The notes under the pieces are model-generated. The model saw only the letters and a program-made list of their open reading frames with translations. It did no database searches and was not told the origin of the DNA. Below are positions 47,601-59,078 of a stretch of 64,000 nucleotides of DNA, piece by piece; within the stretch, counting starts at the first letter, position 1, and each line of letters opens with the position of its first letter. Source of the stretch: Inia geoffrensis. Its lineage: Eukaryota > Chordata > Mammalia > Artiodactyla > Iniidae. Made by a program: the position numbers and the translations under genes. The stretch lies in contig CM070900.1 of assembly GCA_036417435.1 (NCBI GenBank), positions 169,498,815 through 169,562,814 on the forward strand, written 5' to 3'.

Positions 47601-48469
47601 AGGCTGAACTAAACATTTTTTTTTCATGAAATCTAATTTTCACTTGAAAGAATAACTGACAAACTACGGTAATTCAGACTCGTTTATTTGGTGAATATTT
47701 TATCAGAAGTGGATAAAACAAGCCTGTAAATTCAAGGAAGACAAATGACTGTACCTGGGACCAATGACAAAATATGAGCTTTCAAGCACCTTTGAGAATT
47801 GAGAAAACTTGTATCTGCCACGACAAGCTTGACAGCTTTCCAATACATAGAGGTTTTTTTTTTTTTTTAATTAGATCAGTAGTGATAGTTACAAATGTTG
47901 TTTTATATTATATAATGAAACATGTCAACATTTTAAAAATGTGCATAACTTGATTACCACTGTTCTTCAAGTGACCAGTATATGATATTATAAAATCATG
48001 AATGGATAAATATCCATTCAAACTATAAGATAATGGACTTAACTTTATTTTTTTAGAAGCTCTGAGTTATCAAGTTTTGATAAGAAAGATTAATAGAAGA
48101 AAGAAGAATATCCCCAATTATCTGAAAATGTTATGAAAATACACTTTTATTTTCCTACTTCTATTTGTCTGAGGCTGAATTTTCTTTATCTACTTGAACT
48201 ACAATAACATATCACAACAAATTGAATGCAGAAGCACATATGAGAAGCCAGCTCTATTCTGTTTAGCCAAACATAAAAAGATTTGCAAAAATGTAAAATA
48301 GGGCCATTCTTTACAATTATTGCGTTTTAGAAAATAGAGTTTTTCATAAAATATGAGATGTTAGTTAGTGGGTTGTTTATTATTATTTTAAATAAGTTGA
48401 CTTTAAAATTCACATTTTTAAATTTTAAATAATTTCACATTCACATTATGCCTGGAACCAAGTTCTGTG
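44646..48469. other. Mostly unassigned sequence
   Basis: A weak antisense L2 lies at about 46,030-46,150 (GAGTGTTTACTGAGTCTGG, GTACATGGTGCTACAATGGA) and a GA-rich tract at 46,575-46,720. The segment 45,360-45,620 is less AT-rich and free of repeats. The ORFs at 44,889-45,086, 46,535-46,793 (minus) and 47,190-47,612 (both strands) have no recognisable domain. Confidence 0.4.
46575..46720. repeat. GA-rich low-complexity tract
   Basis: Plus-strand purine tract of GAAGAG, GGGAGAA and AAGAAG units. The Ser/Pro/Phe-rich minus ORFs over it are artefacts of the tract. Confidence 0.85.
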
Positions 48470-48720
48470 TCAGTGAGCTTATGCTGCCTAACAAAATATT
48501 TTTGCAACTTTTAATTATTTGCATAGCTATTCAGCCTGGCTCGATGGTTTCATTCATTTTCGGGCTGTTGCCCTCAGCAGAGTAGTCCTATTTAGCTGGG
48601 TACCCGGGCCGTTTGTCCTCATTCTTTAGCAAGTCAGCCTGAGTTTCTTGATGGTATTGGCAAGAATCCGCAAACAGCAAAAAAGAACAAATCCCACTGT
48701 GTTAGTTCAAGTCTTTGTTA
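48470..48720. promoter_or_regulatory. Possible conserved regulatory block (inferred)
   Basis: A non-repetitive block of above-average GC in an AT-rich surround. It contains an octamer-like TTATTTGCATAG at about 48,516-48,527, a CAGCCTGGCTCGATGG segment and GGGTACCCGGGCC. There is no ORF continuity. Regulatory function is only a suggestion from composition and motif content. Confidence 0.22.
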
Positions 48721-50319
48721 CTGTCATTTTCATTAACATCTCACTGAAGAAAGCAAATCATACGAGTGGAGCCAGAGTCATAATGAAAATTAAAGTTTTA
48801 CACAGAAGGATATGGACACAGGAAGGGGAAGAATCTGTGGCAATCTTTGCAATCTACTAAGAGTGATACTGATTTTGAAAGTATTCCTACCATCATTCTC
48901 TAATGTTGTGGACAGCATGTTCTTTCTAAAACTGTGACTGGAATCACTTCCCATACTGTGTTAATTTTTAAAAACAAAAATGAAGTGTTAATTTCTTCTT
49001 TTCTGTTATTTCTTATGTGTTTAACAAAAAAATCATAATACATAAGAATATCATTTATTATTTAATATATTTTCAAATATAATTTGTTTTATGCACTTCA
49101 AAAATACTACATGAACTACTTAGAGGACGGGTGAGAACTCTAACCATTTTTAAAATTTTGCAATTTTTATATTATTTTCATGAAAACTTATGTAGTCTAA
49201 AAAACTCAGATTATATTTGCAAGGGATATTTTTATATGTTCTGTATGTGAGCTGAAAGATATTTTAGTAATAGAAATGGCTATTCTGAGATTTCTTTGCT
49301 GATGCTAAAACAATGTATTAGTTACTAAATAAGCAGGCTTCATTTTTATTATATAGTTCTAAGTGATGTTATTAATTTTATTGAAAAAAATATTTTAGTT
49401 AACTCAGAAAATATTTTAAAATAGTCTCCTAAAGTTATTTTTTTTTCTTTTTACTCTTTATTAAAATTTTGATTCTTTGAAGAAGCAAATTCAGATCAAC
49501 TGCATTCCATTTGACTTATAAAATTTAATAATTGAAATGTAATAATTATGGTGGAACTCTAATGTTAGAATTGTTAATATGCAATGTGCCTTTTGTTTCT
49601 TTATTGAATCAGTGATTCAATGAAAAGGTCATATGTATTGACTATTTAGACTTATGTCTGCAGACTTTAAATAGATTTTAATTCTACATGTTCTTGCTAC
49701 CTATTAACTCAAATATTTTTAGTTTGAAACAAAGCATATAATTATAAATGTGAAGTATGTTCATGTAGGCACACACATAAATTATATACATAAATTATCT
49801 GAGTATAAATTATCTTTTTTGAATTTTGGAACTAAATATAATTAATCACGCCTTAGGAAATTTTTCATTAAGCAGTATTTAAAAATTAAAAAGTATAATA
49901 TACTAAGGATATATGAAGAGAGAGAGAAAACATTCAAAATTAGCTATAAAAAAAACAGAAAACTTAGATTCACTTGGCATCATTTTTCCAAAATAGTGCC
50001 ATCAACATATCAAAAAATTCTGAAAAAATTAACAAACTGAAAAGTAAAGAAGGAAAAGTTAAGTAAAATACTGGTGCACTGACAAGATAATGTGAAGATA
50101 GGTGTTTGCATATCTATATGCTAAGCTAATGTAAGGAAATATTATTTTAAAGCACAGCTTTGCCTTAAGCTCTCATACCATAGCTATTATTCTAGATCTT
50201 TCCATCACAAACAGATTCCTTAAAATAGAAATATGAAAATATTCTATCTGCATCTTCACTGCCCATTTATTCACCTTTCAAAGCAATATAATCTTCTTTC
50301 TACCCCTATCCTTCCAGGG
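48721..50319. other. Unassigned AT-rich sequence
   Basis: No gene or repeat recognised. Very AT-rich from about 49,000 onward. Confidence 0.4.
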
Positions 50320-50680
50320 ACGCCTCTGTGGACAAGTTCACTGTGACCTTCGTATTGGTAAATCTTACCACTTGTGTGGCTTTTTAGATGTTTGATCATC
50401 CTTTTTTCTTGTAATTCTGATCTCTCAGTATTCTTCCTAGTACTCTATCCTAGTTTTCTAGAAACTTTTCTGGCAGCCATGCTTGTTCAAGTTCTCTGCA
50501 TTTGTTCTTCTCAAGCCCCAGTATACTTTGAGTTCAATATTTTCTTCCCTGTGTTTTCACTCCATACATCATCCCTGGGGGATACTTTTCCCTCAAGTCA
50601 TTCCAAAAATTATTTAAATTATGATGATTTCAAAGTCTATATCTCTAGCTTCAAAATTTTCTCAGTGTGGAACTACTAAC
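50320..50680 (+). repeat. L2 ORF2 fossil in sense orientation
   Basis: The plus ORF at 50,374-50,679 contains SLGDTFPSSHSKNYLNYDDF followed by KVYISS. That corresponds to the CR1/L2 reverse-transcriptase YADD region, where L2 carries LGDL, then YADD, then IYISS. The catalytic motif is degraded to NYDD. The preceding CAAGTTCACTGTGACCTTCG matches the start of the same L2 block. It is a chance-open relic, not a functional gene. Confidence 0.7.
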
Positions 50681-52489
50681 TAGATAGGAGTAGTAGAAAG
50701 AGTTAAGTCAATAAAATATTGAATGAGATATTTAAAATACAGCAAGAACAATGAAGTAATTATCTTTCTAGAAGAACTGCTGTTAATGTAAGACAAAAGC
50801 TAGAATGATGGCTGATGTCTATAGGGATGTAGGCTTGGAGGAGGATTATTTTGATGATAGAGTAATATCAAGAGTTTTAGTATTTTTATGAAAACAGCTG
50901 GAGGGAGGAAAATATTGAAAATACAATAGACTGTAGATTATAAATGGAGCAAAATCCCTACAAAGGAAAGAAAGAATAGGAGAATATAACACAGCTTCAA
51001 AAACTGGTCTTGGGCACAAAGATGCACATCATTTTCTCAGACAGAAGGGATTAAAATAAGAATGACTGTTTATATAAAGCCTTTACTGTACACCAAGAGT
51101 AGACATGGATTTCACATCCTCAATATTAGGCATATTTTTATAATATGATTTTTCCCTCATTTAACTATGCCCCATTTTCCCTCTCAATAATGAATATAAT
51201 AAATGTATAATCATTTTCGGTGATTGTTGCTAAGGTTATAAAAAAAGGGAAAACCCACAAATAGTAAATATATTTATAAACAAAGTAAGCCATAATTAAA
51301 CAGCTGCTTTGGTAAAGAAAATGTAGACTTTAGCTTATATTTTTGATGTAGCTTTGTTATTCACCAAATTATTTTTATGTGCTATAATCCTATTCAAAAT
51401 AACTTTCTATGAAGATAAAATAGCAAAGTACAGAACAACATCAATTTCATTTAAGTATTACTTTAATTAACACCTACTTAGAATATGAGTAGAATATGAC
51501 TCAAAATTGTTTTGGTATTGCAAAGTTTTAGTAATAGCTAACTCTAATGGTTAACTACCAGTGGCCCTGTAAAAAAACATGCACACATTTCTGAATTGCA
51601 ACAGAACTTTGAATTCTAATTCAATTGGTTATACCATATAGACCCAGGCTGAGTTATTATAGTAATGTTATATGAATATGGTCACCAATATTTCATTTTA
51701 AAACACACAGTGTATTTTTGTCCCTATTGGAATTAGAATTGTGGAAGCTAGCTGTTTCTATACATAATAAAGATTGGAAAACACTGGTCAAAGGCATACT
51801 TTTCTTGGAAAGTCTATGGAAATTTCAGTGTTGATGTGTGTCTACCATGGGGATGAAGAAAGACATTTTGACTTAAAGACGACTAAGGTTTAAAAACACA
51901 CATTTATCTGCATATTCTCTTGTCACTTGTTAACTGAATAAGTTGAATGCCTATAGAGAAGACAACCAAAACATTTCAACTGAGAAAACATTGGAATACG
52001 GTATTCAATCATCATCCAATTAATCTAACCCAGTTGTTGCCTCAACAGCTAGATTGATGAGGTATTTTCCTGAAGTCTTCATGAAAATTCACATAAACCT
52101 ATCCTTTTAAAGTCATGATTTTCCCAGAAAGCTATATAAGAACCACAGCTATTGTATTAAGGATAACATAAATTGAAGCTGTTTTGTCTGGATTTCTAAA
52201 ATACATCAATAAAAATGTTAAGTCAAAAATATGTAAGTTAAAAAATAAGCACACTTCAATAATATAAGTAAATAAATCACATTGATTTGAACACTACAAT
52301 TTATATACTTTTTGTCATCTGGGGGAAATAATACTTAAAATTAGTGACATAGATAAGCCTTTTGAGCTTAAGTTATGCCACTATATCCTTATGGTTTAAA
52401 ATCACCTGAAGAAGTTTACCTAGATGATCTGCAGATCTCATGGATGGTCAGAAAGGTGAAGGTGTGAAGCGTATCTCTAACAATTTGCT
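50681..52489. other. Unassigned AT-rich sequence
   Basis: No confident repeat. The first 300 bases are purine-rich and might be antisense L2. Confidence 0.4.
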
Positions 52490-52655
52490 AATCATAGGAG
52501 TTGAGCAAATAACTTAAATGAACCTGTTTATCATCTATAAAATTGAGATAATTCCCACCTTGTTGATGCATTATGATAATTACCAGTAATACATAGTCAC
52601 TGGAATATGGATTGTCAAATGTTAAAATCTATTAATAAAGAAAAGTTTACACTAT
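52490..52655 (+). repeat. MIR SINE fossil
   Basis: GAGCAAATAACTTAAATGAA, TGTTTATCATCTATAAAATT, GAGATAATTCCCACCTTGTT and TCACTGGAATATGGATTGTC follow the 3' two-thirds of MIR. Confidence 0.68.
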
Positions 52656-52689
52656 AAAATATATTTCATTTACTTTTTTGTTATTGTTT

Positions 52690-52817
52690 TTATTTTATGT
52701 TTCTTTGTTTTTTTGGCCATGAGGCACGTGGGATCTTTGCTCCCTGACCAGGGATCAAGCCCGCCCCCCTTGCATTAGAAGGTGAAATCATAACCACTGG
52801 ACCGCCAAGGAAGTCCT
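52690..52817 (-). mobile_element. CHR-1-type SINE, diverged
   Basis: Reverse complement gives GGACTTCCTTGGCGGTCCAG, GGTTATGATTTCACC, a B-box-like GGCTTGATCCC, and a CGTGCCTCATGGCC end before an A-rich tail interrupted by G and C. An 8-bp word gttattgt at 52,680-52,687 and 52,826-52,833 may be the target-site duplication. More decayed than the copy at 44.2 kb. Confidence 0.85.
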
Positions 52818-54464
52818 ATATTTTAGTTATTGTAAGCTGATTTTTATAAATGAAATTCAGTATTTTATTTTCTCCTTTTTTATCTTCTTTTCTATTACAT
52901 AGCTTACTTTTACTTTTCTGACCAATTTATTTCCAGATACTTCTTCAAAATCGGAGGCATCAACATTCCCCTTTTACAGAGTACCTTTATCTTGCCCTTT
53001 AGATTCCACTTTTCCTATGCTATATTCACTTTTCTTTCTGTTTCTTATCTCTTCTATTTTTCTCATAACTTTGGCCAACTGGAAAGGCAGGTTAGTGTGG
53101 CATATTCAAAGTCTGGCACCTGTTATGCTACTTCTTCCCTCATCCTTCTTTTGGGCAGATGCTATCTCTCCTCTCTCAGAATTTTATTGCATGATATCTA
53201 ACATGTACCATCTCTTCTATTTCCCAACTGTATTTTTTAAAATCATCATCTTTAAATCTAGCATTAAACCTCTTCATTGGAAAGATATATACTCTTCCAT
53301 ATCCTGCCATATTTTACTAGTCATATTCCAAATGAAATTTCAGTTTTACTCAACTATTGAGCAAAATTTTAACAATAGTAGCAATAATCATATCATTTTC
53401 ATAAAATTATAATCATAGTATACATCTTTGCCATACTTACTATGTATCAGTCACTAATATAAGCATTTAGCTTTCATTTGAAAGAACACTGATTGACCCA
53501 GACATCTGTCCCCAGAACTACCACATTTCAGCCTCAAAACCTTTAATAACACCATGCTCTAGGCGACCACTACCAATGGCTCAGCAATAGTATGCAGGCT
53601 TTGGGCTCCCCTCTCCTGCAAAAATTTAAGCCTGTTTGTTCTATTTCAATGGTTCATCACAATATTGAGCTTTCACTAATTTTATATAAGAAATATCAGG
53701 TAGAGGCAATAGATTCGTCTTCAATTATAGAAAAAAAGGAAATCCAAACCAAGATTAAAGTAGAAGAGGTTTGTATTTGGCAGTTAACGTGGATTTTGTG
53801 ATGAGAGAGAAGAGTCATGACTCTCATATTGTCCCTTAGTATTTTAAAATCACTGTGCCGTGATATTCTAAACCAAATAATAAGTCTCACCCTTAGCTTT
53901 GAAAACAGATCCGTTTTCAATCCATTTTCTACTGGGGAAATAAGAAACATAAATAAATAAAACATGAGGTATAGTTCTCTTTTTTCTTTTGTTTTTAATT
54001 TACAGACACTCTTTTGGTATCTACCTAGAGCCTAGGAGCAAGCTGTGTTACAATTGTGTGCCTCAAAGAAGCAAACTAGCAAACAGAAGAACCCATATGT
54101 AAGAGGTTTTTCTAAGAGGAGGAGAAAAACTCAATTTTCTAAAAGTCAAAGAGTCTTAGCTGCTGTGGAAGGCTTTAATACAGAGAACAGAGTTCCAAGA
54201 CTGTACTTTCTTGTTCTTTGAAAACTTACATAAGAGACTTTACTCTGCTTTTTCTTGCACAAAAGATGCCTTGAAATATTTGTAGGTAATCCCTAGAGAT
54301 GTATTTTGGGTACTGTATGTGTAAGTAGTTTTTTGGAACTTTAAGTTAGTGTGTTAATATAAATAACCTAGCCTATAGTATATGGTTTAATACGTTTAGT
54401 GATAGGTAATTCAGTATGGCATAGTATGGAATACCAATAATAGACACTGAGAGAAATTATTAAT

Positions 54465-54562
54465 TTCTGAAAAAAATTACTACATTACTAATTATTAATT
54501 ACTGAAAATTAATTACTACATTACTAATGATTAATTACTGGAAAAACTTTACTACATTATTT
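54465..54562. repeat. 36-bp tandem repeat, about 2.8 copies
   Basis: The word TTACTACATTACTAAT starts at about 54,477 and again at about 54,513, with a third degenerate start (TTTACTACATTA) near 54,549. The spacing is close to 36 bp. Units also share TTAATTACTG. Confidence 0.85.
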
Positions 54563-54749
54563 AATGGGGAAAAGATCTATTACCATTTTGGGGGGAAAAT
54601 AAAGTAAAAGTAGAAGAATAATTTTACTACTGAAATTAGTCAGATTTTAGGGACTTTCTAGAGTGAGGTAGAAACTGCTTCTAGATATTTTGATTTAAAT
54701 GATGTTGGGTTTAATTTAGCAGTATGGACTGCAGTACAAAAACATGCAC

Positions 54750-54905
54750 ATTAATTTATATGCAAATAATACATGTATATATAATATGGGTATATAATAT
54801 ACATTTTCCTATATGATATATAATACATAATTATAAGTAATCAATCCATACTGTATGTAATATATAGGATTTGTGTACATATAATATATGCATAATATAC
54901 AATTT
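54750..54905. repeat. TA-rich dispersed-dinucleotide tract
   Basis: ATATAATAT, TATATGATAT and CATATAATATATGC words recur over about 150 bp. Low-complexity AT DNA. Confidence 0.8.
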
Positions 54906-55429
54906 GAGTCTTACAATGCTCATTGGTAGTTCAAGTTTCCAACTACTTCTGTTAATTCAGGTCATATGGTTGACAGATATTTTGAAGCATGTCTTAAAAA
55001 TGATTTTGACAGCTAGAAACTTGCACATTGGATAGTTTGCCTGCTCTGAGATCAATTATTTTGAAAGTAAGCAAGGGGAGGAGGACATTTATTAAGCATC
55101 CTTCTATGCTAGATTAGCCCTTATTGTAGTGGTGGAGACATTGATTTCAGTAACAAATGCCACCCCCAAAATAAAAATTATCTCTGAAACTCTAAACAAT
55201 CTGTAGTTTCTTACCTTTAAGGATTTAGCTTGTTTAATCTTTAACTTTTATATGCAGATATAAAAGTTGAAATCACACCACTCTGCTATGGATTTTTCTT
55301 ACCTGTGCTCACTTATTAAAGAACACAGTGTTCTACCTAGTCCACATGACTGTCAATACCAATAGATAATGAGGTTTTAAATACATTTAAAAATGTATGA
55401 AAACACAAACTAAACTTATTGAAATAGGT

Positions 55430-56450
55430 AGATTTTGAGGATGCGACAGAGGACAAAAAATTATGATGTGCCATCCCCAAACTCACAATCTGGTGGAGAG
55501 ACAGAGAAGGACAGGCAATTTCCATACAGTATGGTAAGTGGTAGGTAGATATATGAAGCCTGTCCTACATGACAAAGTGATCCAATGAGGGTTCTAATTT
55601 TAATAGAGAAAAGAAAAGGTTTACCAAAGAAAAGACAAGTAATTGTATTGGTATGTTAAGTGGAAGAAGAGAAAGTATGAGAATTATAAATAGAGGGAAC
55701 AATAGGAACAAAGGTTTTGTAGAACAAAGCAAACCAGTGGATTCAGTACTGTTAGTAGTGTGCACATAGTTTGAGAGGAGGTGTAGGTGACTAGTGAAGG
55801 ATGATGAATACAGGTGAGCCTAGAAAAGATCTTGACAGGCTCAGGCAGAGGACCATGAGGAAAGATTAAAAGGATTTTTAATAGGTAGTATTATAATCAG
55901 TTTGGTATTTAGAAAAGTCATTCTTACTGCATAGTGCAGAAATAATTAGAAAGCTTAAGAGTCGGGGGATATTTTGGTAATACAAAAAGGGTATGTTAAT
56001 AGTATTAATTGAGATAGTGATAGTTAGTTGGTCAAAAATAAGTGGATTCTAAACTATTCAGACCACTGAAGATAGAATTTGGTGATTCCTTGGCTATGGG
56101 CTGATATGGGAGAACGAGAGATAAAGGGGGCCATAATGGTGTAGTTTAGGAAATAGGATGAATTGTAATGGTGCCTCTCACTAAGAGGAGATGTTCTGAA
56201 GAGACAGGACAGATAATTAATTCAAATTGTAAGTTTTGAGTTTGAGATGCCAATGGCCCACTCAAGGAGAAATAGCAAGAGAATGTTGAATATGTGCGTA
56301 TTGATGTGAAAATCTGCTGAGAGATCAAGGCCAGATTTTTTTTTTTTCCCCTAGAGGAAGTCCCTAAAACAAGAATAGAATTGAAGCCAAAGTTTCTAGT
56401 TTCCTGATTACTTAGGATTAGGTAAATGACCATAACCAGGTATGAATCAA
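55430..56450 (-). repeat. Long L2 fragment, antisense
   Basis: AAACTCACAATCTGGTGGAG near 55,480 begins it. AACAATAGGAACAAAGGTTT, TTAGAAAAGTCATTCTTACT, TTTTGAGTTTGAGATGCCAA and AAGAGGAGATGTTCTGAAGA follow, in the order of antisense L2 from its 3' end inward. About 1 kb survives with no ORF. A T/C tract (56,337-56,352) lies near its end. Confidence 0.72.
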
Positions 56451-56910
56451 ATAATAACATTTAATCTGATTTATATTCTTTCATATTTGCTGCTTTCCTT
56501 CCCAGTATGAGTTTGTGTAAGTTTGTTGCTGTATTTTCCCAAGGCTGTGCTCACATGCTTGTTATAAGTTCATTATAGCTATATATTCTTTCGACTGTAT
56601 TGCATATTGCTCCCTTTAAATATACTTTTCAAAAAGGCATTTGTTGAATAATAAATACACAATAAACAGGTATGACTTTTCTCAGTGTTACCACACAGTT
56701 TCTACTATCAGTCTCTCTAATCTTGTTCTGAATATCTTCTAAATATGCTCATTGGATCATTGTTTTTCCACAAAGCTGACTTTTTAAATCTCATTACCTT
56801 TTAATGGAAATATCTTTTGTTGGGGGGGGGGGGGGGGGCTCAGCTTTCAACAAATCCCCAGGTTCACATTATAAAACCTTTCAATATATTCTCTGCAAAC
56901 TGTAGCTCAG
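56451..56910. other. Spacer containing a 17-G run
   Basis: Unassigned sequence upstream of the full-length L1. A pure G run occupies 56,822-56,838, and the DNA around it is AT-rich. The word aaaattacaatt at 56,911-56,922, just before the L1 start, is the likely 5' copy of its target-site duplication; the 3' copy would lie beyond the window. Confidence 0.5.
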
Positions 56911-57861
56911 AAAATTACAATTGGGGGATTAAGAAAGATGGCGGAAGAGTAAGACGCGGAGATCACCTTCCTCCCCACAGATACACCAGAAATACATCTA
57001 CACGTGGAACAACTCTTACAGAACACCTACTGAAGGCTGGCAAAAGACCTCAGACCTCCTAAAAGGCAAGAAACTCCCCACGTACCGGGGTAGGGCAAAA
57101 GAAAAAAAAGAAAAAACAGAGACAAAAGAATAGGGACGGGACCTGCACCAGTGGGAGGGAGCTGTGAAGGAGCAAAAGTCTCCACACACTAGGAAGCCCC
57201 TTCACGGGCAGAGACTGCGGGAGGCGGAGGAGGGAGCTTCGGAGCCTCAGAGGAGAGCACAGCAACAGGGGTGCGGAGGGGAAAGCGGAGAGACTCCCGC
57301 ATAGAGGATCGGTGCCGACAGGCACTCACCAGCCCGAGAGGCTTGTCGGCTCACCCGCCGCGGCGGGCGGGGCTGCAAGCTAAAGCTCGGGTTTCGGTTT
57401 CAGACGGAGCGCAGGGAAAGGACTGGGGTTGGCGGCTTGAACATAGCCTGAAGGGGGTAGTGCACCACGGCTAGCCTGGAGGGAGTCCGGGGAAAGGTCT
57501 GCACCTGCCAAAGAGGCAAGAGACTTTTAACACACGGCGGGCCTCAGGCTGGTGCAGCATCACGCCGGCCTCTGCCGCCGCAGGCCCGCCCCGCACGCCG
57601 TGCCCCTCTCTCCCCTCGGCCTGTGTGCGCCAAAGCCCCCGAATCAGAGGCTCCTTTAACCCTGTCCTGTCTGAGTGAAAAACAAACGCCCTCCAGCGAC
57701 CTACACACAGAGGCAGGGCCAAATCCAAAGCTGAGCCCCTGGGAGCTGTGAGAACAAAGAAGTGAAAGGGAAATCTCTCCCAGCAGCCTCAGAAGCCGCG
57801 GATTAAAGCTCCACAATCAGCTTGATGTACCCTGCTTCTGTGGAATACGTGAATAGACAGT

Positions 57862-58420
57862 GACTCATCCCAAATTGAGGTGGTGGACTTCATATGCAAG
57901 ATTTATGATTTTTTTCCCCTTTTTCCTCTTTTTGTGAAAGTGTATGTGTACGCTTCTCTTTGAGATCTTGTCTGTATAGCTTTGCTTCCACCATTTGTCC
58001 TAGGGCTCTATCCGTCCATTGTTTTTTTTTTTTTTTTTTTTCCCATAAGAAAAAAATTTTTTTTTCTTAATAATTAATTTTAATAATTCTATTATACTTT
58101 ACCTTCCCTCTTTCTTTCTTTCCTTCCCCCCTTTATACAACGAATCATCCCAAGTGGAGGAGGTGGTCTTTGAAAGCAAGATTTATGATTTTTTCCCCTT
58201 TACCTCTTTTCGTGAGGGTGTACGTGTAAGCTTCAGTGTAGGATTTTGTCTGTATAGCGTGGCTTTCAACATTTGTCCTAAGGTTATATCCGTCCTTGTT
58301 CTTTTTTTTTTTTTTTTCTTTCCCCTAAATAATTATGTTTTAATTCAATAACTTTATTATACTTTACTTAATTCTATTTTACTGCATCTACTTTCTGTCC
58401 TTTTTCCTTCCTTCCTTCCT
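57862..58420 (+). repeat. Tandem duplication of about 280 bp in the L1 5' UTR
   Basis: Unit A begins CTCATCCCAAATTGAGG (about 57,864) and unit B AATCATCCCAAGTGGAGG (about 58,143); the shared CATCCCAA words are exactly 280 bp apart. Both continue CAAGATTTATGATTTTTT, a TTTTGTCTGTATAGC-like word, ATTTGTCCTA, TATCCGTCC, a long T-run, then TTATTATACTTTAC-like sequence. Identity looks to be around 80% by eye, clearly lower than the L1 ORFs show to their family. The duplication is therefore probably older than this insertion. Confidence 0.85.
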
Positions 58421-58560
58421 CCCTCCTCCTTTCTTTCCTTCTGGCCTTCTTTCTTTCTTCCTTCCTTCCCTCCCTCCTTCCTCCCTTCCTTCCTTCCTTC
58501 CCTCCTTTCCTTCTCTCTTTCTATCTTCCTATTTCTACTAATTCTCTCTACTTTCTCTCC
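58390..58560 (+). repeat. CCTT/TTTC polypyrimidine tract in the L1 5' UTR
   Basis: Repeated TTCC, CCTCC and TTTCTTTC words with almost no purine over about 160 bp. It follows unit B of the duplication and precedes the conserved leader (GAGCTGTGTGGATGAAAGG). Confidence 0.88.
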
Positions 58561-59078
58561 CTTTTAATCTGAGCTGTGTGGATGAAAGGTTCTTGCTGCT
58601 CCTGCCAGGAATCAGGACTCTGCCTCTGAGGGGGGAGAGCCAACATCAGGACACTGGTCCACAAGAGATTTCCCAGCACCACATAATATCAAACGGCGAA
58701 AATCTCCCAGGGATCTCCACCTTAACACCAGCACCCAGCTTCACTCAACGGCCAGCAAGCTACAGTGCCGGACAACCTATGCCAAACAACTAGCAAAACA
58801 GAAACACAGCCCCACCCATTAACAGAGAGGCTGCCTAAAATCATAATAAGTCCAGAGACACCCCAAAACACACCACCAGACGTGGACCTGCCCACCAGAG
58901 AGACAAGATCCAGCCTCATCCACCAGAACACAAGCACTAGTCCCCTCCACCAGGAAGCATACACAACCCACTAGACCAACCTTAGCCACTGGAGACAGAC
59001 ATCAAAAACAACGGGAACTACGAACCTGCAGCCTGCAAAAAAAAAAAAGGAGACCCCAAACACAGTAAGATAAGCAAA

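Larger units (their letters stand above)
52834..55429. other. Unassigned AT-rich sequence with local repeats
   Basis: A weak antisense MIR may lie at 53,435-53,490 (CTTACTATGTATCAGTCACT). The ORFs at 52,992-53,201, 53,017-53,412, 53,592-53,801 and 53,696-53,965 (minus) overlap in conflicting frames without domains. Two local repeats are listed separately. Confidence 0.4.
56923..59078 (+). promoter_or_regulatory. LINE-1 5' UTR with internal promoter
   Basis: In L1s this region holds an RNA polymerase II promoter that lies inside the element. A YY1-type AAGATGGCGG sits at 56,935-56,944, close to the start, as in primate L1 where YY1 sets the initiation point. A CpG-rich, GC-rich block spans about 57,180-57,720, a likely target of DNA methylation. 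Next come a duplicated T-rich unit (57,862-58,420), a CCTT-rich polypyrimidine tract (58,390-58,560) and an AC-rich, G-poor leader before ORF1. Minus-strand ORFs at 57,059-57,816 are open only because of GC content. Confidence 0.88.

Noticed and set aside
50374..50679. A 101-codon ORF as a possible host gene
   Set aside because: Its only recognisable part is a degraded L2 reverse-transcriptase motif, so it belongs to a fossil LINE.
57471..57816. GC-rich antisense ORFs in the L1 5' UTR, considered as an ORF0-like gene
   Set aside because: ORF0 is known from primate L1 and I see no similarity to it. Two overlapping antisense frames are open in a CpG-rich block, which is expected by chance.
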